A stretch of 26,960 nt of DNA from positions 1-26,960 of the forward strand of contig JAPOSJ010000053.1 of NCBI GenBank assembly GCA_026709745.1. Direction: 5' to 3'. This document shows, one piece after another, positions 1 to 7,584 of this stretch; the stretch's first letter is position 1; the number at the start of each line of letters is the position of its first letter. The DNA comes from Candidatus Dadabacteria bacterium. GTDB taxonomy: Bacteria; Desulfobacterota_D; UBA1144; Nemesobacterales; Nemesobacteraceae. The notes beneath the pieces are model-generated. The model had not been told where the DNA came from. It saw only the letters and a program-made list of their open reading frames with translations, and ran no database searches. The translations under genes and the position numbers were made by a program.

Positions 1-230
1 CCGTTTGCCACCCTGTTAGCCCATGCATTGGTTTTACCGTAGCTATAGCTTTCAGCCAAATTGCCTTCTGAATCTCCGAGGCTAAACATTGTTTTTTCAG
101 GGTATGACTCGGCCCCCGCCTCAAGGTATCTGGTTATCGGAAACCACTTGTCGGTGTCGTCTAAAGTACCGTTGGGAAGAGATCCCTTTCCTATGTATTT
201 TTCGTCTCTTGGACGTAAAGGTAGTTTCAT
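1..230 (-). CDS. Acyl-CoA synthetase / AMP-dependent ligase, N-terminal part (truncated by window edge)
   Basis: The minus strand reads open from an ATG at 230 to the left edge, giving 76 residues. A good ribosome binding site (TTAGGAAAAA) lies just before the ATG. The N-terminus contains the pattern 'ITRYLEAGAESYPEKTMF' followed by 'SYSYGKTNAWANRVAN'. That layout, a 'pierced by PEK' segment and then a 'tYgel...an+vAn' helix, is typical of the first 80 residues of fatty-acid or carnitine-type acyl-CoA ligases of the ANL superfamily. These enzymes activate a carboxylate with ATP and transfer it to CoA. None of the catalytic motifs (the P-loop-like STG..KG, or the A8 hinge) fall inside the window, so the substrate cannot be named. 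A DUF35 protein at 10491-10898 may also belong to acyl-CoA metabolism but is not adjacent. Confidence 0.72.
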   Translation of the reverse strand, partial: MKLPLRPRDEKYIGKGSLPNGTLDDTDKWFPITRYLEAGAESYPEKTMFSLGDSEGNLAESYSYGKTNAWANRVAN

Positions 231-452
231 TTTTTCCTAACCTAGATTGTATATTTTGGTTTTCAACTGTTCCTCATTCTGAGTACGCTAGTCTACCTGA
301 AAAATCATAGGTTTTAATGGAAATTGCATCTCTAAATCTCAGGAACATTTATGAAAGAGAGGGAATTATGAGATGCAATCGGACGGTACCAGCGTAAAAG
401 ACAACCCTGCAAAACCGAAGCAGGAAATGGCGTACGATCAGTGCGGGGATGG

Positions 453-881
453 TCAAGAATCTGCGTGCCTGTCGATCTCATCCATGATTTTTCTGCACAC
501 TTCTACAATCAAGCGGTCCGCGTCGGCACCGTGGACATCAAGTTCTGAATATTCAATACTGTCTCCCAAGTCAGAAATCATATTGCCATCGATAGCAACG
601 TCAAATTGTATGTAATCCCAGACCACAGCCCTTTCCATTCGCCCATTGTCTCCACAATAAAAGATTCCTCCCCTCACCTTGCACTCATTCCAAAAAGCTT
701 TAGAAACATTACGATTCCAAGGCTGATTGGCATCAGATGTAATAAGAAAAAATCGGGAAAAAGCCTCAAACGCATCCGTGGGTTCTTCAGGTAACGCTTT
801 AGTAAAATTGTTTCTCAATTCCTCTACTAACGCCATGTCTTTTTTACTTGTAGAAACTAATGCTCTGTATCTGGTAGCCAT
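453..881 (-). CDS. Hypothetical protein, 142 residues
   Basis: I do not recognise this protein. The reading frame remains open upstream to 1115, but the upstream part looks like non-coding translation. The ATG at 881 starts a protein-like sequence (MATRYRALVSTSKK...) of charged helical character, with no signal peptide and no membrane segment. It has a mixed alpha/beta look: an N-terminal amphipathic helix, a central segment rich in W, F and N, and an acidic C-terminal half ending EVCRKIMDEIDRHADS. There is no clear Shine-Dalgarno before 881. A possible promoter at 897-924 would give a very short leader. The gene lies divergent to the methyltransferase cassette at the edge of the AT-richer island, so an accessory role is possible, but nothing in the sequence states a function. 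Confidence 0.55.
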   Translation of the reverse strand: MATRYRALVSTSKKDMALVEELRNNFTKALPEEPTDAFEAFSRFFLITSDANQPWNRNVSKAFWNECKVRGGIFYCGDNGRMERAVVWDYIQFDVAIDGNMISDLGDSIEYSELDVHGADADRLIVEVCRKIMDEIDRHADS

Positions 882-896
882 TTTAAAAAACCGGGA

Positions 897-924
897 ATTA
901 TGAAGATTACTTGGCAAGCCGCAA
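897..924 (-). promoter_or_regulatory. Candidate sigma70-type promoter for the hypothetical gene at 453-881
   Basis: On the minus strand TTGCGG (919-924) and CATAAT (897-902) are separated by 16 bp. The predicted transcription start is about 8 nt before the ATG at 881. The match is moderate and may be chance. Confidence 0.3.
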
Positions 925-1025
925 CTCAAAATATAGAATGAGGGTACATCAAACCATAAAAAGAGAGCAAATGAATTACGTTTTAGCCCTTCCTTTGTGG
1001 ATTCAAATTTTGGGGTGATTTCTTT

Positions 1026-1412
1026 GTGTGTGGGTTTATTTGGGATGGGGTTAAAATAGCGCAACGGGTTGTAAAGTGGATACAAACCAAAGCGATCAGA
1101 AAAAAGAAACGCCAAGAGATAATCTTATTATTGGAAGAAATCACTCCACTTTTTCAAAAGAAAGAATTTGATTATGAAAACGAAAAGCTTGTAGCAGAAA
1201 AAACACGGGCATTATATGATAAGCTGAAAGAGCTTGAGGTTCCTGCTCCACATCCAATTTATTTAGGTGAGGGGGACGCTGCCTATGAGTTTCGTTGTAA
1301 ATACTGGTTAAAGTGCGTAGAAAGATGGTATCAGCTTTTGAATGAAAACAAGATAGAAGAGGCAAAAAATGTATGGTTTCATGTCGGTAATGAAATGGAG
1401 CACTGGAAGTAA
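1026..1412 (+). CDS. Hypothetical protein coupled to the downstream methyltransferase, 128 residues
   Basis: The frame starts with GTG at 1026, preceded by GGGGTGAT at a normal distance. It ends in TAATG, so its stop codon shares a base with the ATG of the DNA methyltransferase at 1412. This implies translational coupling and a joint function or joint dosage. The protein is soluble, highly charged and helical. A basic N-terminal segment (KAIRKKKRQE) is followed by a long Lys/Glu-rich helix, then a Trp/Tyr-rich C-terminal half (CKYWLKCVERWYQLL, ending GNEMEHWK). There is no signal peptide or membrane segment. I do not recognise the family. A controller, specificity or accessory protein of the restriction-modification cassette is an inference from position only. 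Confidence 0.65.
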   Translation: MCGFIWDGVKIAQRVVKWIQTKAIRKKKRQEIILLLEEITPLFQKKEFDYENEKLVAEKTRALYDKLKELEVPAPHPIYLGEGDAAYEFRCKYWLKCVERWYQLLNENKIEEAKNVWFHVGNEMEHWK

Positions 1413-2792
1413 TGAAATCCAATATTTCAAATCGTACCATCTTCACTCGCGACAATCTTGAAGTTATGCGAGGAATGGCGGATGAGTGTATAGACCTTAT
1501 CTACTTAGATCCCCCTTTCAATTCAAACCATAATTACTCCGCTCCTATAGGTAGTCAGGCAGCTGGCGCGGAGTTCAAGGACACCTGGACGCTTGATGAT
1601 ATTGATGTTGCATGGCATGGGGAGATTGCCGAAGCACATCCAGGGCTTTATAAACTCTTAGAAGCTACTAAAGAGATACACGGAAACTCTATGATGGCTT
1701 ACCTGATATACATGGCTTTCAGAATTATGGAAATGAGGCGGATTCTGAAAAAAGGGGGGGGGCATCTGGTTACATTGTGATCCTACGGCAAGCCATTATC
1801 TTAAATTGATGATGGATGAGATATTTGGAAAAAGAAATTACATAAACGAAATCACATGGCCTAGATACGCTGTACATAGCCTTTCTAAACTGGGCTTTGA
1901 TAACATAGCAGATGTTCTTTTGTTTTATTCAAAAAACAAGTCTGAAAATACTATTTTCAATAATGTGTATGGTGAACTGACTAGTACAGAGATTAAGGAT
2001 AGATTTCCTTTTGTTGAAAAAGAAACAGGTAGAAATTTTCAACATGTTGCTTTAGAACAAAGTGCAAATAAATCTAGTGCGGGAGAATATCGTATTATTC
2101 AAGGCAAAAAAGTTTTTAGTGATATTGGGTGGAGATGGTCTCAAGAAACATTTGATAAACGATTGACCAGCAATCCCTATTTGATTTATTGGACAAGCAA
2201 TGGAAAACCAAGATATAAAAAATACGCTGATGAATACCAAGGAAAACCTTTAGGAAATATATGGTCTGATATTTCTTATTTGTCAGCCGGAGATAAAGAA
2301 AAAACTGGTTATCCCACTCAAAAACCCCTTGCTTTGTTAGAACGTATAATCAAAGCCAGTAGCAATGAAAGCGATATAGTCCTAGACCCGTTTTGTGGTT
2401 GTGCTACAACGTGCGTAGCAGCTGAGAAACTAGGAAGGCAATGGATAGGGATAGACGTATCAGAAATAGCCGCAGAATTAGTGAAAACAAGAATTAAGAA
2501 AGAACTGGGAATGTTACTGTTTGAACCAGTTCACCGTTTTGATATTCCTACGGACAGAGAGGGGGAAAGGTCAAAGAACATTAAGCATATTCTATATGGT
2601 AAGCAGGAAGGGGTATGTGTTCCTTGCCGTACACATTTCAGATTCCAGGATTTTGAAGTTGACCACATAATTCCTAAGAGTAAAGGTGGAGCGGATACAG
2701 ATGAGAATTTACAGCTGCTCTGTGGACACTGTAACAAAGTGAAGGGAAACAGAACGCAGGAATACTTAATATCGCAAGTTAAAGGAGGCTAA
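1412..2792 (+). CDS. Beta-class DNA methyltransferase fused to a C-terminal HNH nuclease domain, frameshifted at a homopolymer
   Basis: Two open frames (1412-1780 and the frame containing 1806-2792) form one protein of about 459 residues if one base is removed from the A6G9 tract at 1748-1762. The corrected join reads ILKKGGGIWLHCDPTASHYL, the usual sequence at this point in the family. Motif IV, DPPF, is at residues 33-36. The AdoMet-binding motif I, DPFCGCATT, comes later, as in beta-class N4-cytosine/N6-adenine methylases. The last ~60 residues form an HNH domain: CxxC, then VDHIIPKSKGG, then NLQLLCGHCN, with paired zinc cysteines, the catalytic His after Asp, and the conserved Asn. As sequenced, translation stops at 1780 after 122 residues, before motif I and the nuclease. 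No ribosome binding site precedes ATG 1806. A single-chain restriction-modification enzyme is the likeliest role; the target site is unknown. Confidence 0.85.
1748..1762 (+). repeat. A6G9 homopolymer tract, frameshift site in the methyltransferase
   Basis: Six A residues (1748-1753) are followed by nine G residues (1754-1762) inside the methyltransferase coding region. Eight G would keep the two halves in one frame; nine G leads to a stop at 1778-1780. Poly-G tracts of this length in methyltransferase genes are classic slipped-strand phase-variation sites, and also a common place for sequencing errors. Confidence 0.8.
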
Positions 2793-2795
2793 GTC

Positions 2796-2978
2796 ATGCC
2801 CAAAGCAACAATAAAAAGAGACCGAGACCTCAAAGGAGCTACACCAGAGACTCTGGCTAGAGCCTTATTAAGACCTGGCCAGGGAAGAAAGCCCGTTGTC
2901 AGCGATAAGGTCTCTGTAGAGAAGGTTACGACCAATAAGTCCGGCGACAGTAAAACTCATTTGAAGAAGGGTGTCTGA
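2796..2978 (+). CDS. Small basic protein of unknown function, 60 residues
   Basis: The ATG at 2796 follows a near-perfect ribosome binding site, AAAGGAGG with a 7-nt spacer, 3 nt after the stop of the methyltransferase-HNH gene, so it is probably translated from the same mRNA. The product is short and basic. Its N-terminal half (RDLKGATPETLARALL) reads as a helix; its C-terminal half is Lys/Ser/Thr-rich and ends HLKKGV. There is no signal or membrane segment. The last 111 bp are antisense to the decayed ISXO2-type transposase at 2868-3290, so the C-terminal half may have been created by, or be constrained by, that element. A role as third component of the restriction-modification cassette is inferred from the spacing only. 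Confidence 0.6.
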   Translation: MPKATIKRDRDLKGATPETLARALLRPGQGRKPVVSDKVSVEKVTTNKSGDSKTHLKKGV

Positions 2979-3290
2979 TTCTCTCATATTGTGTTTACTG
3001 GCAAACTCTTGAACATACCGGTCAAGATGCTTAGGACTGATTTTATGGAAAGTCCCTTTATGTGCTCTTTTAAGAGCTGCCCAAAAGGGTTCCATACCGT
3101 TAGTGTGTGTTTAATTCCCTGACACTGTAATTTACGACTCATGGTTAGTTTATCAATCCTCTATAATTCTTATGGTTGTCAGTATAGACCTCAGCGTCAG
3201 AAGATGTGTAGGTCTTGATAAAGCCTTATACTGTTTCTTTCTCCCTGTTAGGTACCTGCAATGACCGAGACAGAAAAAAGCTTGTCACAT
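2868..3290 (-). pseudogene. Decayed ISXO2/IS1595-family transposase remnant
   Basis: The open part (2868-3095) contains TNGMEPFWAALKRAHKGTFH, KHLDRYVQEFASKHNMRE and a C-terminus YRDLIADNGL. These match the end of the ISXO2-like DDE transposase domain (NGxEpFWxxLKRxxkGtfHkiSpKHLdRYvqEFa). Upstream on the same strand, in shifted frames, the pieces KLFSVSVIAGT, GFIKTYTSSDAEVYTDNHKN, YRGL and NHES fit the preceding part of the domain in order. They are broken by at least one frameshift and several stops. The N-terminal half, the helix-turn-helix/zinc region and any terminal repeats are missing, and the homology fades next to the kefB-like stop at 3295. It cannot be active. Confidence 0.8.
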
Positions 3291-3294
3291 TTCC

Positions 3295-5067
3295 TTATTT
3301 GATGTGGAGAGTGGTTTTTTTGTCTTCTGTGAATAATTCCTTCAGCTCCTGCGTCGTATCAAACACATCTTCAGAAAACCCGGTTTTATCATGGTAAATA
3401 GCTATTTGGCTATTCAGCGTCTGCGCATCATGTTCCTGAAACGCCTGAATTATCTCCGCCGCCTCGGCCTTGGGCAACCCTAGGTGTTCAAGCAGTTGAG
3501 TTGAAAGAGAGAGGCTTGAAAGCAGAGTTTCACGAATCACAGATGTTACTCCCTGCTTGCGGAGCTTTATTTCGTGAAAACGGTCCCTGGCGCGCGCCAT
3601 GATTTTAAGGTTCGGAAAGGAGTTAGATACCTGGCTGACTATTTTCAGAGACGCTTCGACATCATCGATTGCAACGACAATCGCGGGAGCCCGGTCAATA
3701 TGAGCAGACAGCAGAACCCGAAGGTTTAATGCGTTGCCATAGTATACTTCACTTGCAAACTGACGGACAAATTCAACCCTCTTGGAGTCAAGTTCAATCA
3801 CTGTGAACGGAATTTTAAGTATGGTCAGTATGCGGGCTTTTGTATGACCAAAAGGACCAAAGCCGACAATGATGACGGAATTTTGAAACTCACGGGTTTC
3901 CTCTTCCTCCAGCTGGCCCTCCGCACTGTCCTTATCAGCAGCGAACCGGGAACCAAGTGCAACGAGAAAAGGTGTTGCCGCTATAGACAGAGTTACCACC
4001 AAAACCGCAATATCAACAACGAACTGATCTACAAGCTGTGCAGAAGCACCCACGGTAAAAAGAATAAAGGCAAACTCACCACCTTGGGAAAGTACAAGCC
4101 CCGTCCTTACCGCTTCACCGTGCTTAAGCCCCTGCAATCTTGCAAGTGGGTATATAACAAGCGATTTTACCACCATTAGAACTACGGTCAAACCTATGAT
4201 CAAAATTGGCTTGCTTACCAGCAAACCTAAGTTAGCAGACATGCCAACCGCGATGAAGAAAAGACCCACAAGTAGCCCCTTAAAGGGCATAACATCTGCT
4301 TCAAGCTGGTGGCGATACTCAGAATCAGCAACCATAACGCCCGCTATGAAAGCCCCGAGGCCCATTGAAAAACCAATGCTGTGCATCGCTAGGGCAGCAC
4401 CGGTCACGAGTGCAAGCGCGGCGGCGGTAAACAATTCATGAATTCCCGTAGAGGCAACAAAACGCAGGGCTGAGCGAAGCGTAAACCAAGCAATTACAAA
4501 TCCAGCTGCAACAGCAGCAAGCAGAAGTAAATTCAACGATGCTGACTCCCCGGGCCTGGAAGACAGAATGCCTATTGCGGCTATTGCCGGAATAACGTCT
4601 ACGTCCTGCATGAGTAATGTGCCGAAAGCCGCGCGCCCATGGGGCCTGTTAAATTGCCTGTGCTCACCAAGCCACTGCACGACAAATGCAGTGCTTGAAA
4701 GAGCAAGGGAAAATCCGATCAGCATTGACGCGGATGAGCTCATACCCAGCAACATGAAGCAAAACACGGCAATGACTACTGAAGTGATGAGAATCTGGGT
4801 TATGCCAAGCCCAAAGAGAAATCTCCGCATGGTCCAGAGACGATGTGGACGAAGTTCAAGTCCGATAAGAAACAGCAGCAAAACGATCCCAAATTCAGCA
4901 AAATGCAGAACTTCCATTGTATTGCCCACAAACCCGAACACACTCGGACCGATCATCAATCCAACAAGCAAGTAGCCGAGCACGCTGCTCAGTCCGAACT
5001 TACGGCAGACAGGAACAATGACAATAGTCGCCAGCAGAAAAATGAAAGCTTCTACCAGAAAACTCAT
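3295..5067 (-). CDS. KefB/KefC-type potassium/proton antiporter (CPA2 family) with RCK domain
   Basis: The ATG at 5067 has a strong ribosome binding site (AGGAGGTCAG). The 590-residue protein has about 12 hydrophobic segments in residues 1-375. Within them are family motifs such as LLLFLIGLELRP (64-74), the QD pair of LLMQDVDVIP (151-160), and PFKGLLVGLFFIAVGM (261-276). An acidic linker leads to a cytosolic RCK/TrkA-N domain from about 397, with the dinucleotide-binding loop GFGPFG (402-407) and the 'IMARARD' strand typical of Kef. The family expels K+ in exchange for H+ and protects against electrophiles; glutathione gating is known for E. coli KefB/C but cannot be assumed here. The gene stands alone with no KefF/G partner. 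Its C-terminus abuts the transposase remnant, and the last residues (KKTTLHIK) may derive from the insertion. Confidence 0.88.
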   Translation of the reverse strand: MSFLVEAFIFLLATIVIVPVCRKFGLSSVLGYLLVGLMIGPSVFGFVGNTMEVLHFAEFGIVLLLFLIGLELRPHRLWTMRRFLFGLGITQILITSVVIAVFCFMLLGMSSSASMLIGFSLALSSTAFVVQWLGEHRQFNRPHGRAAFGTLLMQDVDVIPAIAAIGILSSRPGESASLNLLLLAAVAAGFVIAWFTLRSALRFVASTGIHELFTAAALALVTGAALAMHSIGFSMGLGAFIAGVMVADSEYRHQLEADVMPFKGLLVGLFFIAVGMSANLGLLVSKPILIIGLTVVLMVVKSLVIYPLARLQGLKHGEAVRTGLVLSQGGEFAFILFTVGASAQLVDQFVVDIAVLVVTLSIAATPFLVALGSRFAADKDSAEGQLEEEETREFQNSVIIVGFGPFGHTKARILTILKIPFTVIELDSKRVEFVRQFASEVYYGNALNLRVLLSAHIDRAPAIVVAIDDVEASLKIVSQVSNSFPNLKIMARARDRFHEIKLRKQGVTSVIRETLLSSLSLSTQLLEHLGLPKAEAAEIIQAFQEHDAQTLNSQIAIYHDKTGFSEDVFDTTQELKELFTEDKKTTLHIK

Positions 5068-5418
5068 CTGACCTCCTGCGAAACGAATTCGAATCCTGCT
5101 TTCTTAAAATCTCTTTTTGGTTGGTCATCTTAGACATTGCTTAACAGATTCAAATTCTTGGGGCTTTGCGCTTATACTGAAACTTGTACAAGTAAGAACA
5201 GACCGTAAACCGCTTTTTTGGTTCAGCACGGCATTTGCTGAAAAACCCATTCAGAGAATCCACCCATATTCTCTAAATATCTTAATATGTCGAAGGGATT
5301 TCTCAAACCAGAAAAAGAGATGATTGTTCCTCCGTACTAGTAGGACTAGATGAAGGAATTCGCTGATTTTCCAAGATACATAATATTATGCGGGAAAAGC
5401 GGTGAAGTCTTATCAACT
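5068..5418. other. Non-coding gap of about 350 bp between kefB-like gene and trpG
   Basis: The gap lies upstream of the antiporter and downstream of trpG, both on the minus strand. It should hold the antiporter promoter and the trpEG terminator, but no convincing hexamer pair or GC-rich hairpin with a T-run is visible. A 12-bp perfect palindrome, ACTTGTACAAGT, is at 5182-5193, about 115 bp before the antiporter start. A palindrome of this size is expected several times by chance in 27 kb. I see no credible gene in it. Confidence 0.5.
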
Positions 5419-6009
5419 TTAATCGTAATAATTGACAAAGTTGCTGAGAAGATCCTTACCGCATTCTGTAAGGATGGACTCGGGGTGGAACTGAACGCCT
5501 TCAACGGGAAACTTCTTGTGCCTTATGCCCATGATTTCACCTTCCTCGGTCCAGGCGGAGATCTCAAAATCGGACGGTAGGGATGCCTCTTCTACCAAAA
5601 GCGAATGGTATCTCGTAGCCGCAAATGGATTCGGAAGATCCTTATAGATAGTTTTGCCGTCGTGGATAATCGGGGATGTTTTTCCGTGCAGAAGCCTCTC
5701 TGCCCGAACTATGTTCGCCCCGTACGCATAGCCCACCGCCTGGTGACCTAGGCAGACTCCGAGAATGGGCTTTTTTCCTACATACCTTTTTATTATGTCG
5801 ACTGAAATCCCTGCTTCTCTGGGTGTGCAGGGTCCTGGAGAGATTACAATCATGTCGGGGTCAAGATCCTCCACAAAATTGAAATCAAGACAGTCGTTTC
5901 TCTTGACCTCAATCTGCTGACCCAGTTCGCCCAAGTAATGAACCAGATTGTAGGTAAAGGAATCGTAATTATCGACCATAAGAATCATTTTACTTCTGCT
6001 CCTGGTCAT
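5419..6009 (-). CDS. trpG: Anthranilate synthase component II (glutamine amidotransferase)
   Basis: This subunit supplies ammonia from glutamine to TrpE for anthranilate synthesis, the first step of tryptophan synthesis. It is a class I glutamine amidotransferase. The nucleophile loop GVCLGHQA has Cys at residue 86, the oxyanion motif SPGPCTP is at 57-63, and His175/Glu177 sit in VQFHPES. Length (196) is normal. The ATG at 6009 overlaps the trpE stop by one base (TGATG), implying translational coupling. An internal ATG at 5988 gives the family's usual N-terminus, MILMVDNYDSFTYN, and has AGGAG ten bases before it, so the true start may be 5988. TrpG proteins can double as PabA for folate; no pabB is in the window. 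Confidence 0.93.
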   Translation of the reverse strand: MTRSRSKMILMVDNYDSFTYNLVHYLGELGQQIEVKRNDCLDFNFVEDLDPDMIVISPGPCTPREAGISVDIIKRYVGKKPILGVCLGHQAVGYAYGANIVRAERLLHGKTSPIIHDGKTIYKDLPNPFAATRYHSLLVEEASLPSDFEISAWTEEGEIMGIRHKKFPVEGVQFHPESILTECGKDLLSNFVNYYD

Positions 6010-7496
6010 CAGAGTCCACTCTCCGCAAGCTCGACCGATTTTACCAAGGCCTTTACTTTGTTGACCGTTTCCTGGTACTCGGTTTCCGGATTCGAATCCT
6101 CCACTATGCCGGCTCCCGCCTGTATGTATATCTTACCGTCTTTTATCACAAAGGTTCTTATGGTTATGCAACTGTCCATATTGCCCGAAAAGCTGAAATA
6201 GCAGACACAGCCCCCATAGGCGCCCCTGGTCGCTGGCTCAGTCTCCTCAATTATCTCCATCGCCCTTACTTTCGGCGCTCCGGAAAGTGTGCCCGCGGGA
6301 AAAGTCGCCTTTATCACATCAAAAGCGTCTTTCCCTTCGGCAAGCAGGGCAGTAACATTCGAAACTATATGCATTACGTGGGAATATCTTTCAACAATCA
6401 TGAACTCGTCGACCCTGACAGAACCAGTGTCGGAAACTCTGCCCAGATCGTTTCTCGCCAAGTCAACCAGCATTATGTGTTCAGCCCTTTCCTTGGGGTC
6501 CGCTATAAGTTCAGCCGCCAAGGCATCATCCTCGGAAACAGTTTTTCCCCTAGGTCTCGTACCAGCTATCGGGCGGCTTGCGATTCTTTTCCCCTCCACC
6601 CTCACCATTACTTCAGGAGAGGAACCTGTGAGAATCTCATCCCCCATCCTCAGGAAAAACATGTATGGGGAAGGATTGAGTATCCTTAGTGACCTGTAAA
6701 GATCAAAGGGATCGACCCTGAGATCTGTTTTCCACCTCTGGGATATAACAGCCTGTATTATGTCTCCTGATTTTATGTATTTCTTGGTCCTGAGAACGGC
6801 ATCTTTGAACTGCCCCGGTTCAAAGTTGGACTCAAGCATGAATTCCCGCTCCCCTGTGTCTTGAGAAAGATCGACTGCACAGGTTTCATCCAGCGAATTT
6901 TTAAGTCTGCTTTTAAGCTCGGATATTTTGGCCAGAGACTTTTCATATTCTTCCCTCGCGTTTTTCACATCGGGAACATAGGCGTTTGAAATAATTTTTA
7001 TCTTATTAGTGACGTTATCGAAAGCCAGAATAGTATCCATCACCATGTAAATGGAGTCCCAGAGACCAAGTTCATCGGGCGAAGTGTCAGGAATGTTCTC
7101 TATAAACCTGACTATGTCGTAACCGAAATAACCTACTGCTCCCCCGTGAAATCTCGGAAGTTCCTCCGAAGAAACAGGCCTGTAGCGGGAAAGCAGGTCA
7201 CGCAGCTCAGAGATCGGATCACCCGTGACAGTTTCGGTTTCACCGCCCGATTGTATTATCTCGATATTCTGTCCCTTTGAGCGGAAGACTACCGAGGGTT
7301 CAGTACCCAGGAAGCTGTAGCGTGCCCACTTGTCCCCACCTTCCACGCTTTCGAAAAGAAAAGAGTATGCGGTTGAATCTATTTTCCTGAAAACCGAAAG
7401 CGGCGTGTCGCAATCGGCTAGAATCTCGTCCCACACGGGCACGAGATTCCCATGTTCGAGGTTTTCAAGGAACTGCTTATAGGAAGGAGAAACCAT
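6009..7496 (-). CDS. trpE: Anthranilate synthase component I
   Basis: TrpE converts chorismate plus ammonia to anthranilate and pyruvate. The 495-residue protein from ATG 7496 starts as the family does (MVSPSYKQFLENLEHGNLVP). The feedback-binding element FLFES is at about 46-50, where TrpE usually has LLES, followed by WARYSFLG. The chorismate-binding domain carries RPIAGTRPRG (308-317): the Ala in PIAGT marks anthranilate synthase rather than PabB, which has Lys there. It also has LVDLARNDLGRV and GGCVCYFSFSGNMD. The frame is open to a TTG at 7532, but that TTG is part of the predicted -35 box, so 7496 is preferred. No Shine-Dalgarno precedes 7496 and the predicted transcript is leaderless. 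There is no room for a trp leader peptide or attenuator. Confidence 0.95.
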   Translation of the reverse strand: MVSPSYKQFLENLEHGNLVPVWDEILADCDTPLSVFRKIDSTAYSFLFESVEGGDKWARYSFLGTEPSVVFRSKGQNIEIIQSGGETETVTGDPISELRDLLSRYRPVSSEELPRFHGGAVGYFGYDIVRFIENIPDTSPDELGLWDSIYMVMDTILAFDNVTNKIKIISNAYVPDVKNAREEYEKSLAKISELKSRLKNSLDETCAVDLSQDTGEREFMLESNFEPGQFKDAVLRTKKYIKSGDIIQAVISQRWKTDLRVDPFDLYRSLRILNPSPYMFFLRMGDEILTGSSPEVMVRVEGKRIASRPIAGTRPRGKTVSEDDALAAELIADPKERAEHIMLVDLARNDLGRVSDTGSVRVDEFMIVERYSHVMHIVSNVTALLAEGKDAFDVIKATFPAGTLSGAPKVRAMEIIEETEPATRGAYGGCVCYFSFSGNMDSCITIRTFVIKDGKIYIQAGAGIVEDSNPETEYQETVNKVKALVKSVELAESGL

Positions 7497-7504
7497 TAAG
7501 GGAA

Positions 7505-7532
7505 ATGATAAGACCCGGAAAAGCAAAGTCAA
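7505..7532 (-). promoter_or_regulatory. Predicted trpEG promoter giving a leaderless mRNA
   Basis: On the minus strand TTGACT (7527-7532) and TATCAT (7505-7510) are separated by 16 bp. Eight bases separate the -10 box from the trpE ATG at 7496, so transcription should start at or within a base or two of the A of ATG. This agrees with the lack of a ribosome binding site. Confidence 0.55.
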
Positions 7533-7542
7533 GAAAGACTTC

Positions 7543-7570
7543 TTTTATAAATCCACGGGGACATTATAAT
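7543..7570 (+). promoter_or_regulatory. Candidate promoter for the phosphomannomutase/phosphoglucomutase gene
   Basis: A perfect TATAAT is at 7565-7570 with only a weak -35 (TTTTAT at 7543-7548, 16-bp spacer). The predicted transcription start is about 8 nt before ATG 7585, a very short leader without a Shine-Dalgarno. It lies back to back with the trpE promoter in an 88-bp gap. Confidence 0.42.
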
Positions 7571-7584
7571 TAAGTGCTTAAATA

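Noticed and set aside
324..379. 10-bp inverted repeat ATTGCATCTC/GAGATGCAAT with a 36-nt loop upstream of the acyl-CoA synthetase
   Set aside because: The arms are short with a long loop, and there is no promoter or terminator context; chance cannot be excluded.
373..794. Two plus-strand open frames opposite the hypothetical gene at 453-881
   Set aside because: They lie largely antisense to a better protein-like frame, have no ribosome binding site and show low-complexity translation.
1806..2792. Separate second methyltransferase gene starting at ATG 1806
   Set aside because: There is no ribosome binding site, and the homology continues without a break upstream of 1806 into the tract at 1748-1762, so it is the second half of one frameshifted gene.
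5182..5193. Palindrome ACTTGTACAAGT upstream of the antiporter
   Set aside because: A 12-bp palindrome is expected several times by chance in this window and no promoter overlaps it.
7497..7584. Tryptophan leader peptide/attenuator upstream of trpE
   Set aside because: The predicted transcription start coincides with the start codon and no Trp-rich short ORF or alternative hairpins are seen.
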